DNA from: Prevotellaceae bacterium
GTDB taxonomy: Bacteria; Bacteroidota; Bacteroidia; Bacteroidales; Muribaculaceae
Reading direction: 5' to 3'
DNA length: 64,000 nt
Assembly: GCA_021772015.1 (NCBI GenBank)
Contig: JAETNS010000009.1
Coordinates: 124,001 to 188,000 of the forward strand
Shown: positions 26,479 through 35,886 of the stretch, in pieces
Layout of the letters: each line of letters begins with the position of its first letter
Numbering within the stretch: the stretch's first letter is position 1
Made by a program: the position numbers and the translations under genes
Notes under the pieces: generated by a model
Told to the model about the DNA's origin: nothing
The model's database searches: none
Seen by the model: only the letters and a program-made list of their open reading frames with translations

Positions 26479-29361
26479 CTATGAGTGCTTGCGAGGCTCT
26501 AATTTAAGTTCCTGCCGGAGATAAGAGGAGGTAGGTGAATCTGTGGCGGCCACCTCTTCGGGAGTACCGGTAGTGATGATCATTCCTCCGTTGCGCCCTC
26601 CACCGGGCCCCATGTCAACGACATGGTCGGCCACTTTCACGATATCAAGGTTATGCTCTATCACCAAAACAGTGTTTCCTCTGTCTACAAGCCTGTTAAG
26701 CACATTCAGGAGCGTGTTTATATCCTCGAAATGAAGCCCGGTGGTAGGTTCGTCAAGAATGAAAAGCGTACGCCCCGTGTCACGCTTGGCAAGCTCCGTC
26801 GCGAGTTTTACCCTCTGGTTCTCCCCTCCGGAAAGTGTGGATGAGGGTTGCCCGAGCTTGATGTATCCCAGTCCGACATCCTGAAGCACTTTTATTTTTT
26901 TCAGGATAGAAGGCTGGAATTCAAAAAACTCCACCGCCTGATTGATTGTCATGTCAAGGACATCGGCGATTGACTTGCCTTTGAATCTTACCTCCAGAGT
27001 CTCCCGGTTGTAACGCCGTCCGCCACATTCCTCGCATGGGACAAGGACATCCGGAAGAAAATTCATCTCTATTGTCTTGTAACCATTTCCTTTACATGCC
27101 TCACACCGCCCACCGGCGACATTGAAAGAAAACCTCCCGGGTTTATACCCCCTGATTTTCGCTTCGGGAAGTCCGACAAAAAGGTTACGGATATCCGAGA
27201 ACACACCCGTGTATGTCGCGGGATTGGAACGCGGCGTACGTCCCAGCGGAGTCTGGTCGACAGTCACGACCTTGTCGATATTCTCCATTCCCTCGATTTC
27301 CCGATAAGGCAACGGAGCCTGGGAGGACCGATAGAATTTCTGGGAAAGGATTGGCTGCAACGTCCCGTTCACCAACGATGATTTTCCGCTGCCTGATACT
27401 CCGCATACGCAAGTGAGCGTTCCCAATGGCAACGTAAAATCGATATTTCTAAGATTATGCCCGGTACATCCCAAGAGACGCAATGTTTTTCCGTTTCCGG
27501 CACGCCGTGCAGCCGGGACAGAGATCTCACGTTCGCCGTTGAGATATCCGGCCGTAAGAGTATCTGTCTTCAACATCTCGGCAGGAGTTCCGGCAAACAC
27601 TACTTTTCCACCTTTGCGACCCGCTTTCGGACCGATGTCAACGACATAATCCGCCTCAAGCATCATGTCCTTGTCATGTTCGACCACGATGATCGAGTTG
27701 CGGGCATCACGCAGTCGTTTCAACGAACTGATAAGCCGATGGTTGTCTCGCTGATGGAGACCGATGGAAGGCTCATCAAGGATATATAAAACATTGACAA
27801 GCTCCGAGCCAAGCTGTGTGGCCAATCTGATACGCTGGCTTTCGCCACCCGACAAGGTCGCTGAAGCGCGGTTGAGTGACAAATATCCCAACCCGACATC
27901 AACGAGGAAACTCAGCCTCGAGCGGATCTCCTTTATTATCTCGGCGGCAATTACCTTCTGACGCGGGTCAAGACGCTCCTCGACCGTCTCAGCCCATTCG
28001 AGCAGTTCCGATATGTCAAGACGTGACAACTCCGCTATGTTCTTGCCGTCTATGAAAAAATGCAACGCTTCTCGGTTAAGACGGTCCCCATTGCATTCGG
28101 GACAACATTTACGGGAAAAAAACTGACCGCTCCAGCGTTGGGCGGCGGAAGTGGCATCTTCCCCCTGTTGCATCTCGATGTATTTCAGAAGACCGTCATA
28201 ACTCAGGAAATAATTGGCTATGGAGCTACCTTCCGAACGGACGTTCAGACGTTCGTCCGTACCGTTAAGTATCTCCTCCAAAGCCTCTTGAGGCAGATCC
28301 TTGATAGGAGTCTTCAATGTAGCGCCATGTTTCTCGCATATCGCCTGTACCTGCCAGAATATGGTTGTGTTCTGGTATTTCCCCAATGGAGCTATCCCTC
28401 CGGCATGTATCGATATCGAGTCATCAGGAATCACCTTGTCACGGTCGATTATGTTGACCGTGCCGAGTCCTTTGCAACAACGGCACGCTCCAAGGGGAGA
28501 ATTGAAAGAAAAATTGTGTGGGGCAGGCTCACGGTATGATATCCCGCTGACAGGATCCATCAGCGATTGGGAATAATGACGGGCGTAGCCGGATTCGAGA
28601 TCATGGACCATCATCTGACGCTCACCCAGTTTCAAGGTCTTGACCACCGAGTCAAGCAATCTGCGCTCATCTTTGGCCGAAACCTTCAGCTTGTCAACAA
28701 CCAGTTCGACGGAGTGGTTACGATAACGATCCAGCCTCATGCCCTGGGAAAGTTCCATTATCTCACCATCGACACGGACAGTGAGATACCCCTTTTTCAT
28801 CAGATTCTCGAACAGCTCTTTGTAATGCCCCTTTCGGTTATGAATCAAAGGAGCAAGAAGATAGATCTTCCTGCCGTCATACTCCTCAAGAATAAGCGAC
28901 ACTATTTTTTCCGGGGAATATTTGACCATAGGCTCGCCTGACACATAGCTCCGGGCCTCGCCGGCCCGGGCAAACAACAGACGCAGGTAATCATAAACCT
29001 CGGTGGTCGTCCCGATAGTACTGCGGGGATTGCGGTTTATAGTCTTCTGCTCAATGGCAATGACGGGGGAAAGCCCTGATATTTTATCGACATCAGGCCG
29101 CTCCATGTTTCCGAGCATATTGCGGGCATAAGAAGAAAAGGTCTCTATATAACGGCGTTGTCCTTCAGCGAAAATCGTGTCGAACGCGAGGGACGACTTT
29201 CCCGAGCCGCTAAGACCGGTAATGACCGTCAGAGTGCCGTGAGGAATCTCTACGTCTATGTTTTTAAGATTGTTTACCCTCGCTCCGACCACCGACAGGT
29301 TGCCGGGCAAGCGTCTTGCAGGAGAAAATTTTATGTCGTGTGATATATCTGTTTTACTCAT
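26479..29361 (-). CDS. uvrA: Excinuclease ABC subunit A
   Basis: Damage-recognition ATPase of nucleotide-excision repair. The 960-residue protein has two ABC modules: GLSGSGKSSLAF near the N-terminus and CGVSGSGKSSLVN in the second half. Both have LSGGE signatures (TLSGGESQR and TLSGGENQR). Zinc modules are CRCCKGLG, CCPECNGDRL, and the C-terminal pair CEACKGNG and CEECGGRRY. TPLGRTPRSNPATYTG is the standard UvrA motif. The ATG overlaps the stop of the preceding CHU_C gene by one base (TAATG), implying translational coupling. Confidence 0.97.
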   Translation of the reverse strand: MSKTDISHDIKFSPARRLPGNLSVVGARVNNLKNIDVEIPHGTLTVITGLSGSGKSSLAFDTIFAEGQRRYIETFSSYARNMLGNMERPDVDKISGLSPVIAIEQKTINRNPRSTIGTTTEVYDYLRLLFARAGEARSYVSGEPMVKYSPEKIVSLILEEYDGRKIYLLAPLIHNRKGHYKELFENLMKKGYLTVRVDGEIMELSQGMRLDRYRNHSVELVVDKLKVSAKDERRLLDSVVKTLKLGERQMMVHDLESGYARHYSQSLMDPVSGISYREPAPHNFSFNSPLGACRCCKGLGTVNIIDRDKVIPDDSISIHAGGIAPLGKYQNTTIFWQVQAICEKHGATLKTPIKDLPQEALEEILNGTDERLNVRSEGSSIANYFLSYDGLLKYIEMQQGEDATSAAQRWSGQFFSRKCCPECNGDRLNREALHFFIDGKNIAELSRLDISELLEWAETVEERLDPRQKVIAAEIIKEIRSRLSFLVDVGLGYLSLNRASATLSGGESQRIRLATQLGSELVNVLYILDEPSIGLHQRDNHRLISSLKRLRDARNSIIVVEHDKDMMLEADYVVDIGPKAGRKGGKVVFAGTPAEMLKTDTLTAGYLNGEREISVPAARRAGNGKTLRLLGCTGHNLRNIDFTLPLGTLTCVCGVSGSGKSSLVNGTLQPILSQKFYRSSQAPLPYREIEGMENIDKVVTVDQTPLGRTPRSNPATYTGVFSDIRNLFVGLPEAKIRGYKPGRFSFNVAGGRCEACKGNGYKTIEMNFLPDVLVPCEECGGRRYNRETLEVRFKGKSIADVLDMTINQAVEFFEFQPSILKKIKVLQDVGLGYIKLGQPSSTLSGGENQRVKLATELAKRDTGRTLFILDEPTTGLHFEDINTLLNVLNRLVDRGNTVLVIEHNLDIVKVADHVVDMGPGGGRNGGMIITTGTPEEVAATDSPTSSYLRQELKLEPRKHS

Positions 29362-30701
29362 TATTGTTGATATCCCTTGTTGTAATTGGCGTGGATGATA
29401 TTGATGTCACCCGAAAGCTTGTAATGCTTGCCGTCAGCCCCTTCGGCCTGAATGACATAGTAAAACACCCCCGACTTGACAAGTTTGCCATTATGACGGC
29501 CATCCCAGCCTTGAGAAGGATCGGTAAGATGGGCAACCTCTACCCCCCATCGGTTGAAAATATGGCAATCGAAACTGATTATGGATTTGTAGGAGACTTT
29601 CCATTCGTCATTGCTTCCCTCCGATGAGCCGGGGGAGAACGCATTGGGGCATTCGAGCTTCGACTCGCCGATATTGACGGTATATGTCTCGGAGATCCAG
29701 TCACAATGTCCGGAGGCATCGCCGGCCACAAAACGGGCGTAGACAGTGCCGTATTCATTGAACACACGGCTTGTCTCCGTTGCGTTGACTCTAATGTCTA
29801 TCAGATCAAACTGCGGATCGGCCGAAAACTGCCATTCGTGATAAATGGCTGCGTCTGTGACTATCGCCGAGAATGTGATCTCCACCGGAGCTGAACCACC
29901 CAATGTCGCCGGGGCACCACCATCGTTGTTCTTCTGCTCATTGTCTATCGACCGGGAGGTCTGGACTGCAGAAGTCACGGCTTCCACCGCTATCGGCTCG
30001 AAAGTCGGGCTGGCTATTGTCTTTCCTGTTCCCCAAGTGATCTGGAATCTGTCGCCTGTCAGCAGGAAATCCGTCTGACAAAGAGGAGAAGAAACATGTA
30101 TTTCATTTGACAGATATTCAAGATCCTGCGTATAAATCGTTTGCTCGTAGACATTTCGGTCAGCATTGAACACGAGGGTGGTGTATTCCAATAAAAGGCC
30201 ACGCGAAAGGGTGCGGGGGACACCGTTGATTGTATAATACACGATTCGATCCGCCTTCCCCGAAAACAATAACGCGGCTGACAGGCAGTCTTGCTCCGGC
30301 GCGATAGAGAGGTCTCCAAGCACACACCGGTGGTTTGAATAGTTTACTATCCAGTAGCATTTGCGCGAAGTCCCTTCCTCTATCATATATCCCATGTCAT
30401 CAGCGGTCAGAATAATGGAGCTGACATTTCCTGACCTTACAGAAGGTACCTCCTCCGCATATCCTCCCCCCAGTGAACTGAACTTCATCCACCTTACCGG
30501 GACTGAAGCCGACGCTGCTGTGTAACTGGCCGTCACCCCTTGTGATCGGTCAAGAACATATATCATCGACAATCCTGATGAAGCGTCAGGAGTTTCCGTG
30601 ACTGCCGGAAGCGTGTTGCCTGAAAAACTCAACTGGGCCTTGCAATGCAACACCGCGCCAGCCAACATCAATATGAAATACAGTAATGGCCTAAGTCTCA
30701 T
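29361..30701 (-). CDS. Secreted protein with C-terminal type B (CHU_C) type IX secretion sorting domain
   Basis: A 446-residue exported protein starting with signal peptide MRLRPLLYFILMLAGAVLHC. The middle is beta-rich, with two sandwich-like segments and no recognised enzyme motif. The last 85 residues form a gliding-motility-associated CHU_C domain: CPNAFSPGSSEGSNDEWKVS, FNRWGVEVAH, QGWDGRHNGKLVKSGVFYYV and ending HANYNKGYQQ. Such domains direct cargo through the type IX secretion system to the cell surface. It is the first gene of a unit with uvrA, an odd pairing. Confidence 0.85.
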   Translation of the reverse strand: MRLRPLLYFILMLAGAVLHCKAQLSFSGNTLPAVTETPDASSGLSMIYVLDRSQGVTASYTAASASVPVRWMKFSSLGGGYAEEVPSVRSGNVSSIILTADDMGYMIEEGTSRKCYWIVNYSNHRCVLGDLSIAPEQDCLSAALLFSGKADRIVYYTINGVPRTLSRGLLLEYTTLVFNADRNVYEQTIYTQDLEYLSNEIHVSSPLCQTDFLLTGDRFQITWGTGKTIASPTFEPIAVEAVTSAVQTSRSIDNEQKNNDGGAPATLGGSAPVEITFSAIVTDAAIYHEWQFSADPQFDLIDIRVNATETSRVFNEYGTVYARFVAGDASGHCDWISETYTVNIGESKLECPNAFSPGSSEGSNDEWKVSYKSIISFDCHIFNRWGVEVAHLTDPSQGWDGRHNGKLVKSGVFYYVIQAEGADGKHYKLSGDINIIHANYNKGYQQ

Positions 30702-30724
30702 CGTCTGGGAGGTTTGTCAACTTG

Positions 30725-30755
30725 CAAAGTTACAAAAAATCCACCGTCGCGACAA
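30725..30755 (-). promoter_or_regulatory. Promoter of the CHU_C gene / uvrA unit
   Basis: TAACTTTG (30732 to 30725) with TTG exactly 20 bp upstream (30755 to 30753). The start codon at 30701 is only 23 bp downstream of the box. Confidence 0.75.
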
Positions 30756-30852
30756 GACTATATTAACCGGCCTCACTTAAAATTTGCAAAAACCACAGTA
30801 ACACGACTCCTGTTGCGCGTCCCGTAACCTCAGTGATATGACATCGCATCGA

Positions 30853-31305
30853 TCACTCCTTCAGACGTGAATCTATTATTATTGTGACAGGACCATCATT
30901 AACGAGACCGACCTTCATGTCAGCACCAAAAACACCCCTACCGACCGGTTTCCCGGTCAAGACTTCCAATTTACGGCAAAAAGCCTCATATATCGGGACT
31001 GCCAGATCCGGCCCGGCAGCCCTAATGTAGCTCGGACGGTTGCCTTTTCTGGTACCGGCAACAAGCGTGAACTGGCTTACCGCAAGTATCCTCCCATCCA
31101 CTGCCGATATGTCAAGATTCATCACCCCATTTTCATCCCCGAAGATCCTTAGACCGGCAATCTTTCCGGCGAGCCAATCCATTTCCGCCTCCGAGTCTCC
31201 AGACTCCACACAGACAAGCACCAACAGGCCTTTGCCTATGGCACTTATCTCCTCCCCTCCGACTTCAACGGAGGCACGGGCTACCCGCTGTACCACCGCC
31301 CTCAT
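30853..31305 (-). CDS. dtd: D-aminoacyl-tRNA deacylase
   Basis: Removes D-amino acids mischarged onto tRNA. The 150-residue protein has the family opening MRAVVQRVARASVEV, the SQFTL motif followed by GTRKGNRPSY, and the NDGPVTIIID proline-containing motif that blocks L-residues. Its ATG overlaps the stop of the flavodiiron gene (ATGA, 31302-31305), indicating coupling. No clear terminator is visible downstream. Confidence 0.95.
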   Translation of the reverse strand: MRAVVQRVARASVEVGGEEISAIGKGLLVLVCVESGDSEAEMDWLAGKIAGLRIFGDENGVMNLDISAVDGRILAVSQFTLVAGTRKGNRPSYIRAAGPDLAVPIYEAFCRKLEVLTGKPVGRGVFGADMKVGLVNDGPVTIIIDSRLKE

Positions 31306-32612
31306 GATTCACAAGCCGGATCCACGGCATACCTGCTCCTGACAGCCGTGACAAGGTTACATGCAAGTCCGCGAAGACCATTCTCCGACACGTCATCAAG
31401 ACGCGTACGTATCGTCACCAATGGAGAGACGACCTCGATATTCTTCATTCCTTCAAGCTCCTTCAACACAAGCTTACCGGCGATCGGAGCCCAGCTCCCA
31501 TTCTCCACAACAGCAGCAAGACGATTCTGCCAGTTCTTTGACTTCAACCGTGAAAGAATCTCTCTCATTGAAGGGACAAGAGACGCGTCATATGTCGACG
31601 ACATGAACACTGTTGAGCCACAAGCAAATGCCTGGCTGACTGCTTCAGACGCATCCGCCTCTGCCAAGTCAAGGACCTCCGCAGAGATGCCATGCTCGGC
31701 GATCATTTCGGCCAGACGATCGGCGGCCTCGACCGTGTTCCCATGTAATGAAGCGGCCAATATCAGCGTTTTCATAGGGAATTCCGGCTCATACCTGCTC
31801 CATTTGTCATAAAGCCCAAACGGGTTGAAACTGTCAGGAGCAATGACCGGACCGTGGAGCGGACAGAGATAACGCAAATCGAGAACTCCTCCCTTCTTTA
31901 GCAAGGATTGGACCTGCGCGCCATACTTGCCACATATATTTATATAATAACGTCTCGCTTCATCTGCCCACTCTTCGGCGAGACATGAGCTATCCTTCAT
32001 CCCCGACGATATGCCGGATGCCTGGGAGATTCCGAAGGTGCCAAACGCGTCAGCAGAGAAAAGAATTTTGTCCAAAGGATCGTATGTCACCATGACCTCG
32101 GGCCAATGAACCATAGGAGCCATTATGAAACGCAATTTCCGCGAACCGATATCAAGGCCCTCCCCTTCTTTGACAGCGACAACCCTGCCGGCATCTATCC
32201 CACGGGCGAACTGACCAAGCATCGCAGCTGCCTTTATCGAACATACAAGCTTGCATCCGGGATATGATCTCATGAAGTCCTCAACGGCGGCCGAATGATC
32301 CGGCTCAAGATGCTGTACTATCAGATAATCCGGTTTGCGCCCTCCTTTCCCGGCAAGAAAACCATCAAGGGCCTCACGCCATGACGCTGCCACCGCATGG
32401 TCAACCGTGTCGACCACTACCAGCTTCTCATCATCTATCACATATGAGTTATAGGTCATCCCGTCAGACAAAGGATACTGCTTCTCAAACAATCTCACAT
32501 CTCTGTCAGCACAGCAAAACCAAGTGATTCCGCCGTCTGTGTCTTTCAGATGGGAAACATAAATGTCTACTGACCGGGGGCTGTGTTTTAGGCTATCACT
32601 CATTTCTACCAT
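31302..32612 (-). CDS. Flavodiiron protein (FprA family A-type flavoprotein)
   Basis: Reduces O2 to water, and possibly NO to N2O, protecting anaerobes from oxygen and nitrosative stress. The N-terminal metallo-beta-lactamase-type di-iron domain shows HLEPDHS (HxExDH ligands), a histidine in MVHWPEVM, SADAFGTFG (Asp ligand) and CPLHGPV (His ligand). The C-terminal flavodoxin domain opens with KTLILAASLHGNTVEAA, the FMN-phosphate loop. There is no rubredoxin fusion. An alternative start lies three codons in (32603). It is the first gene of the unit with dtd. Confidence 0.93.
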   Translation of the reverse strand: MVEMSDSLKHSPRSVDIYVSHLKDTDGGITWFCCADRDVRLFEKQYPLSDGMTYNSYVIDDEKLVVVDTVDHAVAASWREALDGFLAGKGGRKPDYLIVQHLEPDHSAAVEDFMRSYPGCKLVCSIKAAAMLGQFARGIDAGRVVAVKEGEGLDIGSRKLRFIMAPMVHWPEVMVTYDPLDKILFSADAFGTFGISQASGISSGMKDSSCLAEEWADEARRYYINICGKYGAQVQSLLKKGGVLDLRYLCPLHGPVIAPDSFNPFGLYDKWSRYEPEFPMKTLILAASLHGNTVEAADRLAEMIAEHGISAEVLDLAEADASEAVSQAFACGSTVFMSSTYDASLVPSMREILSRLKSKNWQNRLAAVVENGSWAPIAGKLVLKELEGMKNIEVVSPLVTIRTRLDDVSENGLRGLACNLVTAVRSRYAVDPACES

Positions 32613-32673
32613 CTTTTTTTGTTAAGGATTCATCGAAACAACAACTTTTTTAAAGTGGCAAATTCCGACAATG

Positions 32674-32681
32674 CAAAATTA
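32674..32681 (-). promoter_or_regulatory. -7 box for the flavodiiron/dtd unit
   Basis: TAATTTTG on the minus strand, 62 bp before the start codon. No TTG at the standard -33 spacing. Confidence 0.45.
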
Positions 32682-32819
32682 CGAAAAAATTCCATGTATT
32701 TTGCCCTTGACGCAAGGAATCATATCACATGTTATTTATTTCAATATTTTATAACCATTTAAGAATCAACTAAATCAATAAATCATCGCGATTTTTTATT
32801 AAATTTTTTCCTTATTTTT

Positions 32820-32850
32820 TTGGCCAGTTCAAAATTAATGTCTAACTTTG
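32820..32850 (+). promoter_or_regulatory. Promoter of the tRNA-Gly/Gly/Leu operon
   Basis: TTG (32820-32822) within a T-run, then TAACTTTG (32843-32850) at a 20-bp spacing. It is a near-consensus site 64 bp before the first tRNA. Confidence 0.8.
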
Positions 32851-32914
32851 CAACGCAAACGGGAAAAACGACCCCTACAAGGCGCCACAAACCGTTTTAG
32901 AACATTAAAATTTT

Positions 32915-32987
<73 letters not shown>

Positions 32988-33083
32988 CTAAGTTCCATAT
33001 CTTGGTTCTTTGGTACATTTACTTTTTGAATTAAATCTTTTGCGATGCTCCCCCACGGCTACGCCGATGAGATTCTATTTCTT

Positions 33084-33156
<73 letters not shown>

Positions 33157-33214
33157 CTAAATCAATCACCTCTCGGAATCTCGGGAATAGCAGAGCCACA
33201 AAAGGTTTATAATT

Positions 33215-33298
33215 GTCCGGATGGCGGAATTGGTAGACGCGCTACTTTGAGGGGGTAGTGATCATTGGATCGTGTGAGTTCGAGTCTCATTTCGGACA
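33215..33298 (+). tRNA. tRNA-Leu (GAG)
   Basis: An 84-nt type II tRNA. Acceptor GTCCGGA pairs with TTCGGAC, with discriminator A at 33298. The anticodon loop is TTGAGGG, giving anticodon GAG (reads CUC/CUU). A long variable arm follows, then the T-arm with TTCGAGT. CCA is not encoded. It is the last gene of the tRNA operon. Confidence 0.93.
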
Positions 33299-33302
33299 CC
33301 TT

Positions 33303-33345
33303 GAAAAATCCCAAGTATTTGAAATTCAAATACTTGGGATTTTTC
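33303..33345 (+). terminator. Strong terminator of the tRNA operon
   Basis: A near-uninterrupted palindrome: AAAAATCCCAAGTATTTGAA pairs with the following half around a single central A, giving about 20 bp. It runs straight into TTTTTCTTTTT (33340-33350). It begins 5 bp after tRNA-Leu. Confidence 0.9.
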
Positions 33346-33657
33346 TTTTTATTACTGTCAACCGTATGTCAACCAAAATATCACAATATATCTGTTATCA
33401 TACGGACAGAATTTCGTATTTTTGCCACCATATTTATTGACAGAACGGTAACACATCAAAAACCGGGGGCAATGTGTCAGCAGCCACGATATTTTTTGTC
33501 TCCGGTTTGTTATTACATAAGTGACGGGTCAAATTTCTTTTGAGTACAGTCATTACAAAATGATTTTGACCGGAGTTGCTGCTTTTGGGATTAACAGATG
33601 TGGAATATCCCGTTCTAATGCCGATCTACTTGTGTCCTCTTAACTGTATGCTTGGTT
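33346..33657. other. Intergenic region with a weak promoter only
   Basis: About 310 bp between the tRNA terminator and the DUF389 gene. It contains TATTTTTG at 33417-33424 (plus strand, poor -33), which could start the DUF389 message with a 230-nt leader. I see no ORF, hairpin or repeat beyond this. Confidence 0.5.
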
Positions 33658-35025
33658 ATGGCTGACAATTTCTGGAATAAGCTGAAATCCCTGACAGGGA
33701 ATTATTTTGCACTGACACCCTATCTTGTGAACCAACAGGATGCGGAAACTTCCATCAGGGAAGGTGTGTCGTTCCGAGGTACAAACCTTATAATTCTTGT
33801 TCTGGCGATCTTCATCGCATCCCTCGGACTGAACACAAACTCGACTGCGGTTATCATCGGAGCCATGTTGATTTCCCCATTGATGGGTCCCATCATAGGG
33901 ATCGGACTTGGAATCGGCATAACTGATTTCGAGCTTCTGAAAAGGTCTTTAAGGAATCTGGTCGTGGCGGCCCTATTCTCGATGCTCGCCTCTGCCCTCT
34001 ATTTCCTGATCTCACCTGTGGCAGAAGGCCACAGTGAACTGCTGGCCAGAACAACGCCCACCATATACGATGTGTTGATCGGATTCTTCGGTGGAGGGGC
34101 CGGAATCGTCGCCATATGCTCCCGGAGCAAAGGAAATGTCATCCCCGGTGTCGCCATCGCCACCGCCCTTATGCCTCCATTATGCACGGCAGGTTACGGC
34201 CTGGCGACCCTGCAGATGCATTATTTTCTTGGCGCGACCTACCTATTCCTGATAAATTCCATCTTCATCTGTCTGGCTACATTTATCGGAGTCAAGCTAT
34301 TCCATTTCAGGCCTCATACAGCAGCCAACCCCGAACGCGCGCGCCGCATCAGGCGCATAACATACACATTGGCTCTCCTCACTTTGTTGCCAAGCATCTA
34401 CATGACATACAACATGATGCGCCTCAATCGTTTCGAACTGAACGCAGACCGTTTCATAAACCAGGAGTGTCAATGGACCGATACCCATGTGCTTTCCTCA
34501 AGTGAGACCTGGAACAAAGAAGGCAAACAGATAAACCTCACACTGATAGGGAAAGCGATGCCACAGGATTCCCTGATCATAGCCCTGTCATCCAGGCTGC
34601 ATTTCTACGGTCTTGAAGGGACACGCCTGAAGATATTCCAAGGTGACGCCCCGGCCACTACCGATGAGCTCAAAAGCGCAGCCGTCAGCGATATCTATCA
34701 CATATCGCAGAACGCCATACAGGCAAAACAGTCTGAAATAGACTCGCTGAATAATTTAATCGCAACGAGCCGGGCCACCATCAGTGCGGCTGCCGATATT
34801 CTGCCCGAGCTCCGGGTTGTGTTCCCAAAGATCAATGAGATCGCCATCACAAAAGCGGTCTTCGCGGATCCATCCGACGGTCGCCTTGATACTATAAATA
34901 TCGCCCTTGTCAACACCGCCGCCGGTTTTTCCGGCTCTAACAGAAACGAATTGCAACGTTATCTCGAAGCCCGGCTGAAAATCAAAAAATTACGCGTCGT
35001 CGAAGTACCCCGCAGTATTCCCTGA
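33658..35025 (+). CDS. DUF389 inner-membrane protein
   Basis: A 455-residue membrane protein. The start is the ATG at 33658 (MADNFWNKLKSLTGNYFALT) rather than the TTG two codons earlier. Residues about 40-250 hold six or so membrane segments with the DUF389 core: NTNSTAVIIGAMLISPLMGPI, GGGAGIVAICSRSKGNVIPG and VAIATALMPPLCTAGYGLA. The C-terminal 200 residues (from about 255) look like a soluble domain with a helical stretch at 350-385. The function of DUF389 proteins is not established. It is a single gene, convergent with a lipoprotein gene 24 bp away. Confidence 0.88.
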   Translation: MADNFWNKLKSLTGNYFALTPYLVNQQDAETSIREGVSFRGTNLIILVLAIFIASLGLNTNSTAVIIGAMLISPLMGPIIGIGLGIGITDFELLKRSLRNLVVAALFSMLASALYFLISPVAEGHSELLARTTPTIYDVLIGFFGGGAGIVAICSRSKGNVIPGVAIATALMPPLCTAGYGLATLQMHYFLGATYLFLINSIFICLATFIGVKLFHFRPHTAANPERARRIRRITYTLALLTLLPSIYMTYNMMRLNRFELNADRFINQECQWTDTHVLSSSETWNKEGKQINLTLIGKAMPQDSLIIALSSRLHFYGLEGTRLKIFQGDAPATTDELKSAAVSDIYHISQNAIQAKQSEIDSLNNLIATSRATISAAADILPELRVVFPKINEIAITKAVFADPSDGRLDTINIALVNTAAGFSGSNRNELQRYLEARLKIKKLRVVEVPRSIP

Positions 35026-35049
35026 ACCGCCCGGCAGGGGTCAATCACC

Positions 35050-35640
35050 CTATTCTGTTTTATGAGGAAGAATAATCGTAACAGCAGACGTTGTTACCGG
35101 TTGCCCGTTGAGAGTATAATAAGTATTTAAAACCGGCTCTTTGTTCTTCCAACGGATAGTATGTGTCATCCCTATGTGAAACACTGTGTTGATTCCAGGC
35201 ACCATCAAATCTACCGTTATCATCTGGTCTCTATCACCGGGAAATTCTCCGATAAAGAGAAGATGACCGTTTGGAGAAGTAGCCCAGTCACATTTGCGCC
35301 ACACATTTTCATTGACAGCACACAGTCCTTCAAATACCGCCAGATATGCCCTTGACATCGGGCTTCCTTCCTCTCCCACGTTTCTCTGATCCCCATCCCA
35401 ATCGACTGTATACAGATTGTCATTATAACTGATACTGAACGCTTCATCCATCCAGTTTCCCTCAACATCGGGATCGAGTAGATTTACGCCCTGATCATCC
35501 AAGATCCTTATCGGGATTACCACTCCTCCGATATCCCATATAATTTCACCGCCATCATCATCGCATGATGAGAACACAACACCGGTAGCCAAAGCGACAA
35601 CAAGACTCCATACGAGCCAACGCAACTTATAGACATTCAT
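35050..35640 (-). CDS. Lipoprotein of unknown function
   Basis: A 196-residue exported lipoprotein. The start at 35640 gives MNVYKLRWLVWSLVVALATG, then VVFSSC as lipobox and an acidic DDDGGE spacer that often accompanies surface export in Bacteroidetes. The body is beta-rich (WDIGGVVIPIRILDDQGVNL, HTIRWKNKEPVLNTYYTLNG). I recognise no enzyme motif. It may be related to Bacteroidetes DUF5119-like or similar small surface proteins, but this is not certain. It is a single gene with its own promoter. Confidence 0.72.
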   Translation of the reverse strand: MNVYKLRWLVWSLVVALATGVVFSSCDDDGGEIIWDIGGVVIPIRILDDQGVNLLDPDVEGNWMDEAFSISYNDNLYTVDWDGDQRNVGEEGSPMSRAYLAVFEGLCAVNENVWRKCDWATSPNGHLLFIGEFPGDRDQMITVDLMVPGINTVFHIGMTHTIRWKNKEPVLNTYYTLNGQPVTTSAVTIILPHKTE

Positions 35641-35680
35641 TATTGAAAACACCATAAAAAATTTGAATTAATGATTTCCA

Positions 35681-35710
35681 CAAAATTATACATTTTACAA
35701 GACTTTACAA
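35681..35710 (-). promoter_or_regulatory. Promoter of the 35050 lipoprotein gene
   Basis: TAATTTTG (35688 to 35681) with TTG 19 bp upstream (35710 to 35708), 40 bp before the start. Confidence 0.65.
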
Positions 35711-35793
35711 AAAATAAATTCAACACCATATCAAGCATTCATCTCAAAGTTCCGGCTCGTCGGAACCGTGTCAATACCCCCCTTTTAAAGCAA

Positions 35794-35827
35794 TTACCCC
35801 CGCCACAGACATCTGTGACAGGGGTAA
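35794..35827 (-). terminator. Terminator of the GLUG/amylase unit
   Basis: TTACCCCCGCCACAG (35794-35808) faces CTGTGACAGGGGTAA (35813-35827) over a 4-nt loop. The two non-Watson-Crick positions become G-U pairs only in the minus-strand RNA, so it is oriented for the leftward amylase gene ending at 35887. Its stem is closely related to that at 17193-17228. Confidence 0.7.
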
Positions 35828-35886
35828 AGCATCTTATCAAGGCTTTGTTACATGCCTATTTACTGAATTTATTCCGCTGTTTGGGA

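Larger units (their letters stand above)
32613..32914. other. AT-rich divergent intergenic region
   Basis: About 300 bp between the flavodiiron start (minus) and the first tRNA-Gly. It holds a minus-strand TAATTTTG box (32681 to 32674) for the flavodiiron gene, a strongly AT-rich middle, and the tRNA promoter (32820-32850). No ORF is credible. Confidence 0.6.

Noticed and set aside
33258-33440. 60-codon frame at the tRNA-Leu gene
   Set aside because: It lies across the tRNA and its terminator; not a plausible gene.
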